From Pelecanus crispus (Eukaryota; Chordata; Aves; Pelecaniformes; Pelecanidae): DNA of 64,000 bases. The notes under the pieces are model-generated. The model saw only the letters and a list, made by a program, of their open reading frames with translations, had not been told where the DNA came from and made no database searches. The translations under genes were made by a program, and so were the position numbers. How positions within the stretch are numbered: position 1 is the first letter of the stretch; each line of letters starts with the position of its first letter. Positions 33,401 to 46,800 of the stretch are shown in pieces. Location: positions 6,744,501 to 6,808,500 of the forward strand of contig NC_134656.1 in assembly GCF_030463565.1 (NCBI RefSeq), in the 5' to 3' direction.

Positions 33401-36344
33401 TGTTAAAAGGTCTCTCATGCATTGTGCTGGAAGGTGTCCATGTTTGGATCCACTCACTAGGAGTTTTGAGTGCCAGGAATGCAAGACTGGGACTCTACCA
33501 TCTCAAGGAGAAGAAATAAATAATAACTGGTGTAGAAACGGCATTGCTGAAGATACTATCATCCATCCGTTAGTTCTAAGAAAACAGTATTTAAAGCTTT
33601 CTCTATAAATTAAGCTGAAGGTTTTCTTTCAGCCATTTAATAAAGTTTGATACTTAATCAGAAGGAAAACTAACATGCTTATCAACCAATTCAGATTCTT
33701 ACTTGGTGTGGAGAGCTGGATGAGATCATATCCTTAGCAAAATTACAGAATGCTAAGAAGCGAATCAGGAGAGCCAATTCCTAACTCTCATTTTAACGAC
33801 AGGGTGCCTCATACTAGTGATGTAATGTAAGCAAATAATAGGTGTTGCTGAACAGCTGCTATTACACTATATTGGCTCTTCTCTCTTGAAGATTCAAGCA
33901 GGGGAGAACTGTTCCTTTAAGTTTCAAGTAAATTGATTTTCTAGCTATTTCATCCATATTATGATGGCCAATACATCAAAATCTTCATTTTGACTTAAAA
34001 TAATTTAAAGAATTCTTCCATTAAAATTAGTTAATTCCTGTAGAACATGCTTATTCTATAGAGACTACATTTGCTGAAATGTAGATTTACTTTCAGAAAA
34101 TTGGATTCACCAAACAAATTGTATCGTGACATGTAAGGGGAGTAGTAAGAAAAACAAAATGTAGCCTCTTGGATACTTTTAAAATATTTTTGTCTTTCTA
34201 TAGTTTTTCAAGGACTCTTGATTATAAAGATTTACAATCTAAAATAAATATTCACGTATATACTTGTATGTATTATATATTCTGACAGAGAAAGGCAAAA
34301 CTTTATATAAAGCCATTTTTGCCGACAAACAAAAAAACCCCAAAGTTGCCACAGGGAAATAAATACTCAGATTCACACAAACATATTAGCAATAAAATGG
34401 TAATTTGACTACTTAATAGGAAGAAGACAATTACAGTGCATCAGTTGTCTGGAAGGATCCAAATCTCTACAGATTTATGTATGTATTGGGATTACTGACA
34501 CACTACTGAAATATAGGCACTTCTGGTCTGGCATTTGGAAGTAATTCTAACATTTCTAAGAAGTGCTGTGCTGACAGTGTGTTTTCTGGGAATCGTGGCT
34601 CTACCCATGGGAACTGATGGGAATCAGATTGTCCACTCATACTGACAGAATGAATGGCCACAAGAACAACTTTGTATAATCTCCTTGGGGAGAAAAAGGC
34701 TGTGGCAAAAGGATTCCCAGGGAGTCCTGGAAAAAAGAAATGAGGTTTCATTCTGGTGCAGCAATCCATTACAGGATTATTACCTAAACCCTTTCATGTC
34801 ACTGTTACGCTGGAAAGAACCGTAAGAGTGGCTGGTAGGAAGAAAATGACAACTAGAAGTTGGAAAGCCAAACTAGACATCTCCCAGGCTAGAACTGGAA
34901 GGAACAGGACAAAGAAAGGCCAAAATAGGATAAATAAGTTAAACAAACAGGCAGAATTATGGAAGAAAATATTATCTTTTTTTCTGTTGGAATGTATTTT
35001 GAAAAACTAGGGCATAGCCTTCAAACTCAGAGACTGGAGGTCTGAAAGACGAGTGACTGAAAGGTTTTTGTAACACTCTATGCTCATCTTTTGATTTCAG
35101 TAGTGTGCATCTCTCGGGAACTTACTTTACATTCATATTGTACTTATTCTCCTTGTACAGAGGGAAAAACAACACAACACAAACCAAAAAAGGTCACTAT
35201 ACTCATATCAGATGGGTTTAGTCACTGATAATGTAGAATTAAAAAAAACAACAACAAAAAAAACACCCAACGAAAAATCAATCATTTACGCGATGCAAAA
35301 GGCAATATTTATGGAGACTCAAACTGATTTCCACTCCTAGTGGAAAACTTCTCATTTCATAAAGTACATATTGCCTGTTTCACAAGATAAGTTCTTGCAG
35401 AATATATCATCATCATCATCCTCATTCATACTAATTTTCTATTATTATGGGGTAACATAACAGTCTTGCTTTTTTTTTTCTGTGTTATAGATCATTCAGT
35501 CTTTTGCTGGAGAGTTAAACTGAGAGAAAACTTTTACTTTGAAATGATACATTTCAGTGTTTTATATTACACACTTGTAATAAATATATTAATATACTGA
35601 GGTCAGTCATGCTAAAACACTATAATAAACATACTTTATGCTGAGTGTTTGAGAGATTATTATCAATAACTGTTTTCAAGTTTTCGTAACTGTAAAATCC
35701 CAAAATGGACTTGATATTTGAGAAACATATCTCTGCAGCACAAAAGCATATTTTTATCGTACTTTTAAAAAGAAAAAACAGTTCTGTAAGTTTTGCAAAT
35801 TGACTTCCTAGGTAAGAGCCTTGCCTATAAATGCAGTGAGGCAGATTGGTGCTAATGAGATGTAAAGTTTATCTTTGTACTCCATTCATTCTTGTATCAT
35901 TACTGGCAAGATTAGTAATAGCGTATTTGCACTGATTTATACTAGCTATTTACAGTCCCCAGGGCACAAATGCAGAGGTTATTCATCCATGGAAAAACCT
36001 GTCATACTCCCCTTTTTTCTAGTCATGCCCCTCTATGTGGTAATAGAGAGATGGAGTTTCTGTCACTGGAGTATTCTGTACAGAAGTCAACTTCTCTAAA
36101 GCCAAGTGTAATGGGGAAATACAGCTTTGCTAATAGCTGGGGAAGGTGACCTAAAGATGACAATGAGGAAAAGGCTGAAGTTCTTAAACCCTTTCTTGCA
36201 CTGATTTGCACAGGCACAACATGCTCCCAGCCATCCGCGCGTACCAGCACAATTTCGCAAGGAAAAGGGCAGTCAGCAGTGGTGGAGCAACACAGGGACT
36301 CCGTAGCAAAGTTGGACATGTTCAAATAGATGCAGCTGGTTATA
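30479..36344. other. Gene-free interval
   Basis: AT-rich sequence with no exon, RNA gene or recent repeat recognised. Reading frames of up to 88 codons here have no family features. Confidence 0.55.
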
Positions 36345-36625
36345 CCGTGCCCAGTTTTGGCTCCCCCAATTCAAGAGCAGTGTGGAGAATCTAAAGGAGG
36401 TTCAGCAGAGGGTTACTGAGATGCTCAGGGCCAAGAGCACATGACCCAAATGGAGAGACTGAAGGTGGCCAAGGGCTGATCTCTGCCTGAATGGCAGTTA
36501 CAGAGATGATAGCCAAGTTCTTCTTGGTAGGCAGTGTCATATGACAGAACAAGGAGCAATGGCCATAAATTGCAGCATGGGAGGTTCAGTTGAAAATTGG
36601 GAAAAAATGTTACTCATTTTTCAGG
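36345..36625 (+). mobile_element. Old, diverged CR1 LINE fragment
   Basis: It shares the CR1 order on the plus strand: CCCAGTTTTGGCTCCCC, then TCAGCAGAGGGTTACTGAGA, then AACAAGGAGCAATGGCCATA, then GGGAGGTTCAG. Many substitutions and small indels show it is older than the copies at 8591 and 30002. No open frame survives. Confidence 0.75.
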
Positions 36626-38064
36626 CATTCTTTGAAAAACAAAACCCAAAAACCCCTCAACAACTACTAAAACAACACCCCAGTATGACTACAACTGAAG
36701 AACCTAATAAAAATTAAAAATACCCTCTGGTTTCTTACTGTTTCAGATATGTCCTAGCTTCAACATTACACATATTATACTATTACACATTTTTTATCAG
36801 ACATGTATGTTACATACATACGTTACCTATGTTACCTGTATGCTACATTTTTGTTTAAAATCCTTTGTATGCAGTTAGTAGTTGTCAGAATGCTATTTTT
36901 TGGTGAGGAATGAGTTCTTTTTGTACAAGCAAAAACCAGAAGTGCTTAATTTGCAATGTAATATTGACTATCATCTCCTTAAATCAAAAATTAACTTTTC
37001 GTAATTAATTCATTGAATTGTGTGGGCACCATTGCATAACTTTGTCCGACGGGATAAAGAAAAAAGTTGGAAAGAAAAGAAAAACTCCTGAAAGGAAACT
37101 GCAAAAATCCATTGGCCCAAACAATGTGAGCATGCTAATTAACTAGTAGCAGTTACTTGAATAATCAAGACAGGTTATTTCTTGTATTTATTACAGGCAC
37201 TTTCAGGTATTTATTACATCAGCTGTGATATTTATCTAATCATCTGTTTAGAACACCACATTGGAACACGTGTGCTAGAGTAAAGGGGTTAATTTTGATG
37301 ATTTAAACTGCAGATCTATTTAAGGTACTTTGTGACACCAACAAGTTTTCACCTTTGCCTTAGGATTTTAAACCTATTAGCGCTTTTCAGACAGCTTATA
37401 CTAATTTTAGTGCTTCCCAAATCCAGTTCCAACCATTCAGATTTTCAGTACCCAGTGAGAAAATCCGTTTCCTTTCCTTCGCATCTTTTCAATTTCCACA
37501 CACCAGTGGTTAACATTTTCAGTACACTCTCTATTCAAGAAACACAAAATGTTTACAACATGGGTGACATAATTATCTCTACAATGTTAAAACCTGATGC
37601 ATGGACTCACCTACAGGCAAAACAAGGCTTTCTGACCATTTGATTTCTGTCTCTACAGAAAATTTGCAATGGTAAAGATAATGACTGGAGATATATAAAT
37701 ATTGACTTATGCTTTATCAGATCAACTGTTATTTGCAACTATTTTTTTTAAGTCACCCCTGAGAGTTCACCCCCATTGTACTGAATTCATCAATTTGAAT
37801 CTGATTTAATAACGTCTCTGTGCTTCAACGTACTGCTGAAAGGACTCATGAATCGCCACATAAATTTTCTTGATGAGAGGAGCTTTTGTGTGAACTTTTT
37901 AGAGCAGCTGGCAACAAAATCTAAGAAACATCTACCATGCTTCCCTGGATTGGTCTAAGGGATGGAAAAGTAGGAGGAGAGCAAACACCACAACACTTTG
38001 GAGTCCTGTTTGACAACTAAGGGCTAAATCACCTCCTGCCTTCTATTCTTAATAAAAAGTGTAA
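36626..38064. other. Gene-free interval with short ATAC/ACAT-rich stretch
   Basis: It holds ATAC/ACAT-type simple sequence at about 36779-36845. I see no gene. Confidence 0.55.
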
Positions 38065-38430
38065 GAGACATTATACTTGTTAATCCAAAGTCCACCTAGC
38101 TTAATATTCTGCTTCTGACAGCAAGCAATACTGCATATCATGAGAAGAGTGTAAGAAAAGTGTCCAGTGATGCTTTCCCAGCATAGTCTCCCAGCCTCCT
38201 TCTGTTTATGTCTCAAGAACTTCCAGAACCAGAGGTGGTATCTTTGTATTCATTGAACTTTTCTTCCGTGGATTTGCACATGCACATTTTTAACATAGAA
38301 AATATCCTGCGATAGGGAGTTCCACAGTTCCTACTCACTGTCAAAGATGTGTCTCCTTGAACCTGCTATCTGCTAGTTAGTTATGATGCCCCTTACTCAG
38401 TTGCGGTTTTTTTTAGATTTTTAACATATC
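38065..38430 (-). mobile_element. Ancient CR1/L3-like LINE fragment
   Basis: In order on the plus strand it shows GTCCACCTAGCTTAATATTC, TCTGACAGCAAGCAATACTG, then GATAGGGAGTTCCACAGTTC. This resembles the reverse complement of the 3' part of an ancient amniote CR1/L3 family, where the last block encodes the (V/I)NLWNSLP region of reverse transcriptase. It is highly decayed and not coding. The family name is from memory. Confidence 0.55.
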
Positions 38431-41400
38431 CCCACACTGCTTCCCCTGACTCCTATTGCCACAGACTAGGGGGGGGAAAAAAAAAAAAGAAAGAAGAAAG
38501 GTGCAGAGGAAAATGGGAAAAAGCAAAGACAACTGCTTAGGAGCCTGAACCAAGAGAAGGGAACACAGTGCTCAGGACATTTGCGAGGTGATACCTGGGC
38601 CAGAGAGTAAGAGCAGGAAAATAGGCTGGGAACAAACACACAGGAAGGAGAGTGGAAATCCCTAAATGACAGGAACAGGTGACAATTGCAGGCAAGACCC
38701 TCTGTCTTGTTTTGGATGATACAGGTATGGAGATTCAGAAGGAATTTTGGCCGTCTGAACTTGGCTGGAAGCTACACACTCCCTCTATTTCCTTATTCCC
38801 CCCATATATGTCAGCTCTGCAACCAAATGAAAAAAACCCAGTTTTTAAATTCCTTAACATTTGGGCATACATAGGCAGGGTTTACCTTCCTTATACTCCC
38901 TGCAGTCCCACTGATTTCAGTCCCCGGGAATCTGAGATCATAGCTTGGCTCCACAGAAATTCAATGTACAGAAGTACATTAAGGAGATATACCATCTTTT
39001 CTCACAACTGGAGGGAAGTTTTTTGCCCTAGCTTGAAAAAGAAACAGTGTGATTAAGATAAAATAGATTATGGAGAATTTGATATACATGTAAGTGTCTC
39101 CAGATATTTAATCAATGGGGAAGCAGTGGAACAGGTTTGGGCAGCCTACAGGTTGATGACCTGTTCTGATAAAACCTGGCTGGACTATAGAAGTCATTCA
39201 ATAGCCACCCTTGCTGAAGTTTCTCATGGCCAGCTAGCTACATGGAGCACAGATTCCTGATTTTATTACACTTTAACTTGCCACCCTCATACAGGTTATT
39301 GCATTAGGATATAAGAAAGTAATCGGAAAGGAACATTGAAGTTTTACCTACCAAAAAAAAAAAACAAAACCCCAAACCATTATATATCCAGATTGGGATG
39401 GAGAGGATACTGTAAGAAGTATTGGCTAGGAGTCCTACTATATGCATAGACATGAAATCTTGGCTGCCCACTGTATGAGCTAAAATGTTGGATAGTAACA
39501 GTGCTCTAGAAAAGACTGAACCCTGGGGCTTACTGCTAGGCGCGATGGATTTAATTAGCAGGGTGTGTCTAGAGGGAATGAAGGAGATTCTTCTCAGGAC
39601 ATGCCTACACTTGAAACTGTGTGGGTTTTGTGCATCTCTGTTAAATGATTTGAAAAAAGTATTGTATGATCAATGCACACATACCTCCTCACAATGCTGT
39701 CCTGCACATAAGATTATTTTCTGTCACTGCAGTTCTTCATGCAATAACAACATACTCTTTACGAGCTTGGTTTAGTTTCTCATCTTGCTCAATCTCCTTT
39801 AGTGTTTTGTGCTATTTCCCACACATTCAGTAGTGAACCATTTCACACCTTTTCAGTTACAAATAGAATAAAAACTGGCAGATTAGTGTGCAACTGAAAC
39901 AAAAATACCCAAAAATGCTAATGCTATGGTTTTGCCTCGATCAGCAGACTACATTAAATAGCACATTTCCATTTATGCAACAGAAGATTTTGTTAGTCAA
40001 TAAATCCATGCAATCTTAGAGGAAAGAATTAATCTTACATAACTGGAGTTTTGTTTCAGGAAATGAATTTATACTAAGAGACTCAGTCTCTTAATTGAAA
40101 AGATATAGTGTGTTTGCGTTCCACTTAGCAGTTTTGTTTATTCTTTAATTTGCAGGAGTCCATACTAGGAAATAATTTAACAAAAATGCCAAGAGGAAAG
40201 GGACGCGCATACCAGGTTTGTGTGCAGGCAAGAAACAGGTTCTCTTGAGCTATGCTATTAGTTGTGACTCTTAAAGACCTCAGAAAATCTCTGAACATTT
40301 ACATGTTAGTTGCCCTGTCTGTAAAATGGAAATTGAGTACTTGGTTATCTCACATAACTGCTGTTAGTGTTGGTATCCATAGAAAGTGCAGTTGGTAAGT
40401 GCACTACTAGTATTACGAATGTAACAAAATCAAAGAAAGCAGGATAAGATTTCATGGATGGGAAACACTGCCTTAACAACAGCCTTTTTCAAATGTCTTT
40501 CTCTCCTGACAAAAGATGAGGAAATTACTAGTAAATGCACTAAATTGTATTACAAGAGGAAAAAAAGCTGCCATCTTTATATTCTGCCAAGAGGAGAAAA
40601 CCAGCATTGAGCTGTACTATGTACAAAAATGTCTGTATATTGAGAGTGATCCTGTACCAAGTTTGTGTCCCAGTGTGGGAATTTCATTCGCAAAAGAACT
40701 GCAGGGATTGTTCTGCAAAAAGCATATTCGCCTACGGACCCCCCTGCCTTTCCCAGGAACTCTTGCTGCTTAGCTTACTCTTTCTGGCTGTGAAGTCTGA
40801 AAAGAGTTCACAGAGGAGCAACAGGATCAGACTTCCCCTCTCACCTTTTGTTGCAGAGAAAGAAAAGGGTTTGATCCAGTCCTCTAAAAACACTTCAGAC
40901 TGAATTAGACCATAAGCAAACCCATATTTACACACAAAATGTACACTTAGAAAAAACATCACCTTCCTAACTCTTGGAATTAAAATCTTTAAAGCTGATA
41001 TTTACAACCAAAGACAGACAAATATCTTTAAGACCTAATACAAATGATACTGAAACTACCATTCGCTATGACTTAAATGAGTATTCCATAGCTCTGGTTT
41101 TAGCTTCCATTGAAAACTGAGGTAAGGACCCACCACCCACGGACGCACAGGCATACCCACAGGCACATATTTCATCCAACCCACCACTACCAGTTCCAGG
41201 TCACACTGATTAACACTTTTCACATAAACACACTTCTTCTTATTTGAAATGGTAATGCCTGCTTAGTGCAAGGTGAAAGTCTATCCAACGATAGAATCCC
41301 TTAAGAGTGTTAATTAAACAGGACAATAATAATCCACTGGTGATTTATAGTGAGGTGGATTACTAGACCATAGTGGTTGGTCTGATAGGCATTTATTGCC

Positions 41401-43310
41401 TACTTAACCATTTCAGTATAACAAAAAAAATCATTGTGGTACAAAAGGTGATGAATGTTTCTGCTAAAACAGTCCATTAAGATGATTCATTAACATTACA
41501 AAGAGGTCTGCAGCCTGTGTGCCACTTGGAGCCTGTAAAAGTCTGGGAAAGTGAGAGGCATTACCATAGGAAATGCTTTATGCTAAATGTGTGCTGATAG
41601 AATCTAAAGTCCACTTTCTGCAGATAACATCACTTTTTACATTTTGCACTACAAGGTCTAAGGATGCTTTGTACTTCTCAGTTCTCCAGCTAGAGAATGC
41701 ATCTTCCTAACAGAGGAGTGCGGGAGGAGAGGAGTAATAAAAGTCACAATGCTCTGGCATACATTTGAGTCCCTCATACTTCCCTTTGAACTGATGTTAC
41801 TGGAATGCCGAATCGCTGGTTACACCACTGCAGAATGACATGGGAGGCATGAGTTATAGTCACAACAGCTACAACTTTATTAAATGCACGTCAAATAAAG
41901 CTAGTATAATGATCTTTTCAGGTCAAATAACAGCAGATTCCTGCTGTGTAACAGCAAGGAGGTATACCGGCTACAACCGATACACGGAATTGTAGAAGGG
42001 TTAAATCAGCGTGTAAATGTATCCAAAATACCAAAATCAAGACCTCAATATTTTCCTAACAAATTATTCCCTGAAAAGTGGAACTAATGAAGCTTGATTC
42101 TTTATGGATTTATGTTACATGTCTTACACCTCCCTGCTGGAATAACCCCAGCTGTCCTGTCCTCTACCATATCACACTGCAATGCCTCCAGCCCCCTTCA
42201 TCCCTCCAGACTCTGCCCCCCCCCAAGAACATGCAGTATCTCTTATTCTCTGGGTAGTACGCTAGCATGCCTTGGCATCTTTCCCCTAGCCATCCCCTGA
42301 CTTTTTTGATTTGGCAGCTGAATAAAGCAGTGCTTTCGCCAAGGAATATCAGAGCAACGTGCATATCAGCCGAATGGCTTGCTGTTGTCAAACACAATGA
42401 ATAATTGCTGAATTCTCCCTTCTTCCTCAATGGGAGCATTAATAAGGATGCCTTCCTCTACTTAGGTGCTAATTCTTGCAAAACTGGTAAGGACATAGCG
42501 TATCTCGAAACATCTAAGCAACCTGTGACAAATGTGTCGGCATACTGGAAACTGGGTCAGACAAATAATAAGATTGTGTAAGCAGTTTCCCTAGGGAACC
42601 AGACTAAGAGGCGTGATAGGATCTCCACTGACCAGAAGTCAGTAAAATCTTGTTTATATATTTCATCCAAAGTAGAGCATCACCCAGTGCTTCCTAAATT
42701 ACAGGAAGTGTGTACAGCACCTGTTCAGACTACCCGCGTTAGCTCAAAACAAGCTAGACCAGGTTCTAGGAGCAGAACAAGAAACTTGCACCAGAGCTAA
42801 TAAATTCTGCTTCTCAGTAGGTAATTAGACTATTTTATTTCTCAGTAGGTGAATTAGCACAGCTATGCCAAACCCTGGGCTGGAGATGACTTAGTTTTGC
42901 TGTTCCCGCATGGTGTTCATTTTCACTCCTAGAGACTTCAGTTGTTCAGAAGTGAATGTTAAAAGTGAAACATTACACATACCAAATCTGTACAAGGGAA
43001 TGGAGCTGAGAGGCACATGTGGCGTCAAACATAGCTACCCCCTATATTGTTCAATATCATCGAACTGCTTGGGGAATTGGGCAAGCCACATCGAACATCT
43101 GATGCAAAATGTATTTCCATTTTGTTCTTTTAGGAAAACAAGGCATTGACTGCATACATAATCTCTAACAACGCTTTATTACAGGGCAGGCTGAACTGGA
43201 TTGACTTCATCTACAGTAATGGGACAACTGTTTTCAGGTAGGGCCATTGACCCAGTAATCAGCTTTCCAATAACCAGTTGCAGAAATGGTAAACGTCTTT
43301 AAAATTAACT

Positions 43311-43892
43311 ATGCTGATTAATGAATTGAGAGTGCTGAGGCATGGAGAGAGCGTGCTGTTGAAATGCACGCTCTCCACCTCTGCATGCGCCTTTAGATTC
43401 CCCTGGTACACTTGCAAGTCTCAGTTCTTAGTCAATAATGCCCAAGGGTGCACAGCACTAGGGAAGTGCATTTGTGGTAGGATCAGGCCTGGGTGTAAGA
43501 CAGACATGAGGGAGGAAGGAATACAAAATAGTGGGAGGTTGGCAGGAGCACAGGCTAAACCAGAAAGAGAAGCTGAACATGCGTGTCCTGTGGAGCTTGA
43601 TGAGATTCAGAGTGGGACTGGGAACAAGGATGAAAGGATTGGATTGAAAGATCCATGTTTGCAAAGCAAAGGAGAAGAGCTGAAATTTCAACCCAATATA
43701 TTTTCTGATTTTTTTTTCCTACATACTGAATTTAACCTAATTTCAGTATTAGCTGAGAGACTGTCATCAAGAGCTTTTCATATTTTACTCTACATATTCC
43801 TTACGAAGTTCCCACAAATTTACACACAGAGATTTTATCATCCCAGACCACACTTCACTTGTGATCGCTCCTTAAACCTACAAAAATACTGA
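43311..43892 (+). other. Unrecognised 193-codon open frame
   Basis: This is the longest open frame outside the CpG islands. The translation has no recognised motif, signal peptide or repeat. The composition looks like translated non-coding DNA. Most likely it is a chance frame. It could be an exon of an unknown transcript. Confidence 0.12.
43347..43375. repeat. Perfect 10-bp inverted repeat with 9-base loop
   Basis: GAGAGCGTGC (43347-43356) is exactly inverted as GCACGCTCTC (43366-43375). The loop is 9 bases. The stem is more GC-rich than its surroundings. Confidence 0.9.
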
Positions 43893-46800
43893 TGGCAAAT
43901 GCCTCACATTTGTCCAATACAGAGGTAGGTCTCAGCTCAGAAAAGCTGTTTGGGAATTTTTAGACAAAGTGCTTTTTGCCACCAGAAAATGCCAACTTGC
44001 CAAAAAATAAACTTTTTAAAAGTAATATATTGATTTCCATGGAAATGTAGTTAGGCAGGTTCAGATACTTCCATGAGAAAAATCTGTTCTGAATGTGAAT
44101 GGAGTAGAAATGTGGATGTGACTTTATTCGCTCCCGAAGTCAGAAAAATACCCAAACATATGATAGCACCCTACCAAATGCAACAGAATAATTGTCTGTC
44201 TATTCTCTATACAGCTACTTTACTTTGTTTAAAAAAATTAAAATAAAATTCCCTAGGCCAAAGAGAGACTGAGTGATGAAACACCCTGGTGACTAAGTCT
44301 CACCTATGAAGTACAGGACTCCAAGCAAGCTCTTTTTCAACCCACTTCAGAGCCCAAATTTGAGTCTGACAAAAGTAATGTTGAAAACATTATGTCAAAT
44401 GTCTGCTCCAAATCCCATAAAGCACTACTTGGATATGGCCCAAGTAAATATCCTAGCCACTGGATGTTGGCTATTCTGGGATGTCTCATTCTTTCTATTC
44501 ATGTTTTGTTTTTTAAATCATTCTGTGACAAATCTAAAACAAATGTCAAAACCGTTAATTTTTTTATATACTAGATTTTCTTTTTTTTTTGTTTCTGGAC
44601 AACTCTAATTCTCAGTGCACCACCCTTAACTCTTCAATTCATTTTTTTCTCTTATAACTTGATCCAAGTTGCTGGCCTTTAGAAGAGTGAGAGACATTTA
44701 GCTCTTGCATAGGGAAAATTAATTTGATTTGTGCATTCTGTATAGTCCTATATCACTGATTTTTAAAGTGTGCTTCACAAGCATTTGGGGCCCATGAGCT
44801 GCTTTTAAAGGGATCCAAAAAGCTAAATAAGACAGATTGCTTTGATACGACATAAAGAATTGGCTGCCACCGAAGTTTGCAAATCAGAAAATTTTAAAGA
44901 TCACTGCTTTATACCAATATACCTGTGTCCTACTGTTGTTAGTATAGGTTGAAAGCTCGCAACAAGCTCTTATTTGCACTGGGATAAATAACTACTAAGG
45001 TTATTAAAATCTAAGACAATCACAAGATTGCTTGACAGAAGAATACATTGGCTCAGGAGATTCACGTATAACCAGATTCATCACTTTCAAGAGAAAGCAA
45101 TTTTACATCAGTCAAAGTTAATATAAACTTCATGTTACTTTTTCCTCATCTTTATCCTAATGTAACCATATGAAAACCAGAAAAAATTATTCCCTTTGAC
45201 ACTGTTGTTCTTCACGATTAACAGTTATCACATCTCTAATATGACCCCTAAACACGAGAGTTTCTAGTCAAAACATTAAATAAAATTTGGTTTATGTGGC
45301 ATTAAACACTTAGAAATCCATTTGTTCCATTGATTCTGATAAATTAACTCCCATAAACTTTTGTAGATAGGTTCAGAAAACAAGGTGTTTTTTCAGCCCG
45401 TCCACCTGGACTTCTTAACCAGAAAGTCTCTGAGGCAGCAAATTTTAGTCATATACAGTTAGTCTTCTTTCAGAAATTTTCAGTAAAAACAATCCTCAAA
45501 TGTGGATTTTTGAGGAAAGATGCGACAAAATTAATACTGTATCTTCATGCTATCACATTACACAGTTACCATATTTGATCCTGAAAACTAGATCTACAGC
45601 ACTCTGTACAATGCTTACATGCATACAAGTAAGAAAAATAAAATTGCATTCACAGAAAACATTGGTGCGTGCTTCTGGACCTTGGCTACTCTGCTGTGAA
45701 AACAGTCATTTCCACAAAAGGCCAGCTCAGGTCTCAGCTGCTCTTCCTCAGAACTGTCCTTTAAGAGAAACATTTTCTCTATCCCTAGTGCAACAACACA
45801 GCTTGCAGTAAAGAGACGAATTAGGCTCTGCATTTTATTAGCTCCCTTGATGTCCAAACTGCTCTTCCATACATACCAAATATAGTAAATAGTAAATGCT
45901 CAGCTTTTTGTTCTTGCCTCAAGGCTTAGAAACAACTTGCAAATCCTCTCAATTCATTTTACATCCCCATTCCTTCCATTAGACTTGCTAACAGTGTCTT
46001 TCACAAAGATTCCTTTGTTTCTGCTGGAAATCTCTTAAAGATTTCTTTGACATTTCTCTTTCTCTCAGTATCCTGTCACAGGGTACTAGACCTTCATCCT
46101 GCACTTACCCAAATCCTTCCTTTTTCCAAGACACACTGAAACCTTCCATCCCACCATCCTACAAAGGAAGAGTGTGGACGCTATCCATAATAAAAAAAAC
46201 CCCAAAAGCCCAAAGCTGCGAACTGCTGAGCGCTCCCACAAATGGCGGAGTGCCCTCAGACCTCCATCACATCGTGGAGGCTTGAAGGTGTTCTGAATCT
46301 TGTAGGAGTTACTTTCCTCCATCACTTAGCCTTTACTCAGAATATGTGGTTCCTGTCTTAATGGATGTTCTTCTCTCTTCTCCTTCCATGATCTCTTCCT
46401 ATCTGTTTCCTAGAATGCTCTAGCTTCTTGCAGAAGAAACTGACCTTTCTATTTGCAAATGTAGTCAGTGTAATTCCCAAATCATCCAAATTATGGACTT
46501 TTGCTGCCTGACCTATCATTGCTTCCCAGTTACATACAATGAAGATGGTCTGTAAATAGGTTTTTGTTTAAGTGGAAGGTCTTCTTTGCTATTCTTCTGA
46601 TGTATTCAGGACACAGAAATAGGGACAGAAATAATCAGGAAGTGATTCATAATCTCCATAGCCCTCAACTGTGTGAAGACACACTGTCTATGCTGCACGG
46701 ATCTGTACAGAGCGTCCTACGCTTACTCATCTGGAAGAACAAGAGGTTGGTCCTTAGCGGCTTCAGTTTGTCACCATATCTCCAATTTCTCTAGAAACTA

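Noticed and set aside
38679-39056. 125-codon plus-strand frame
   Set aside because: It is not recognised, has no flanking splice logic, and its composition resembles non-coding DNA next to an ancient LINE fragment.
43311-43892. Calling the 193-codon frame a gene
   Set aside because: No motif, homology or convincing start context is visible. One long chance frame is expected in 27 kb of non-coding DNA on two strands.
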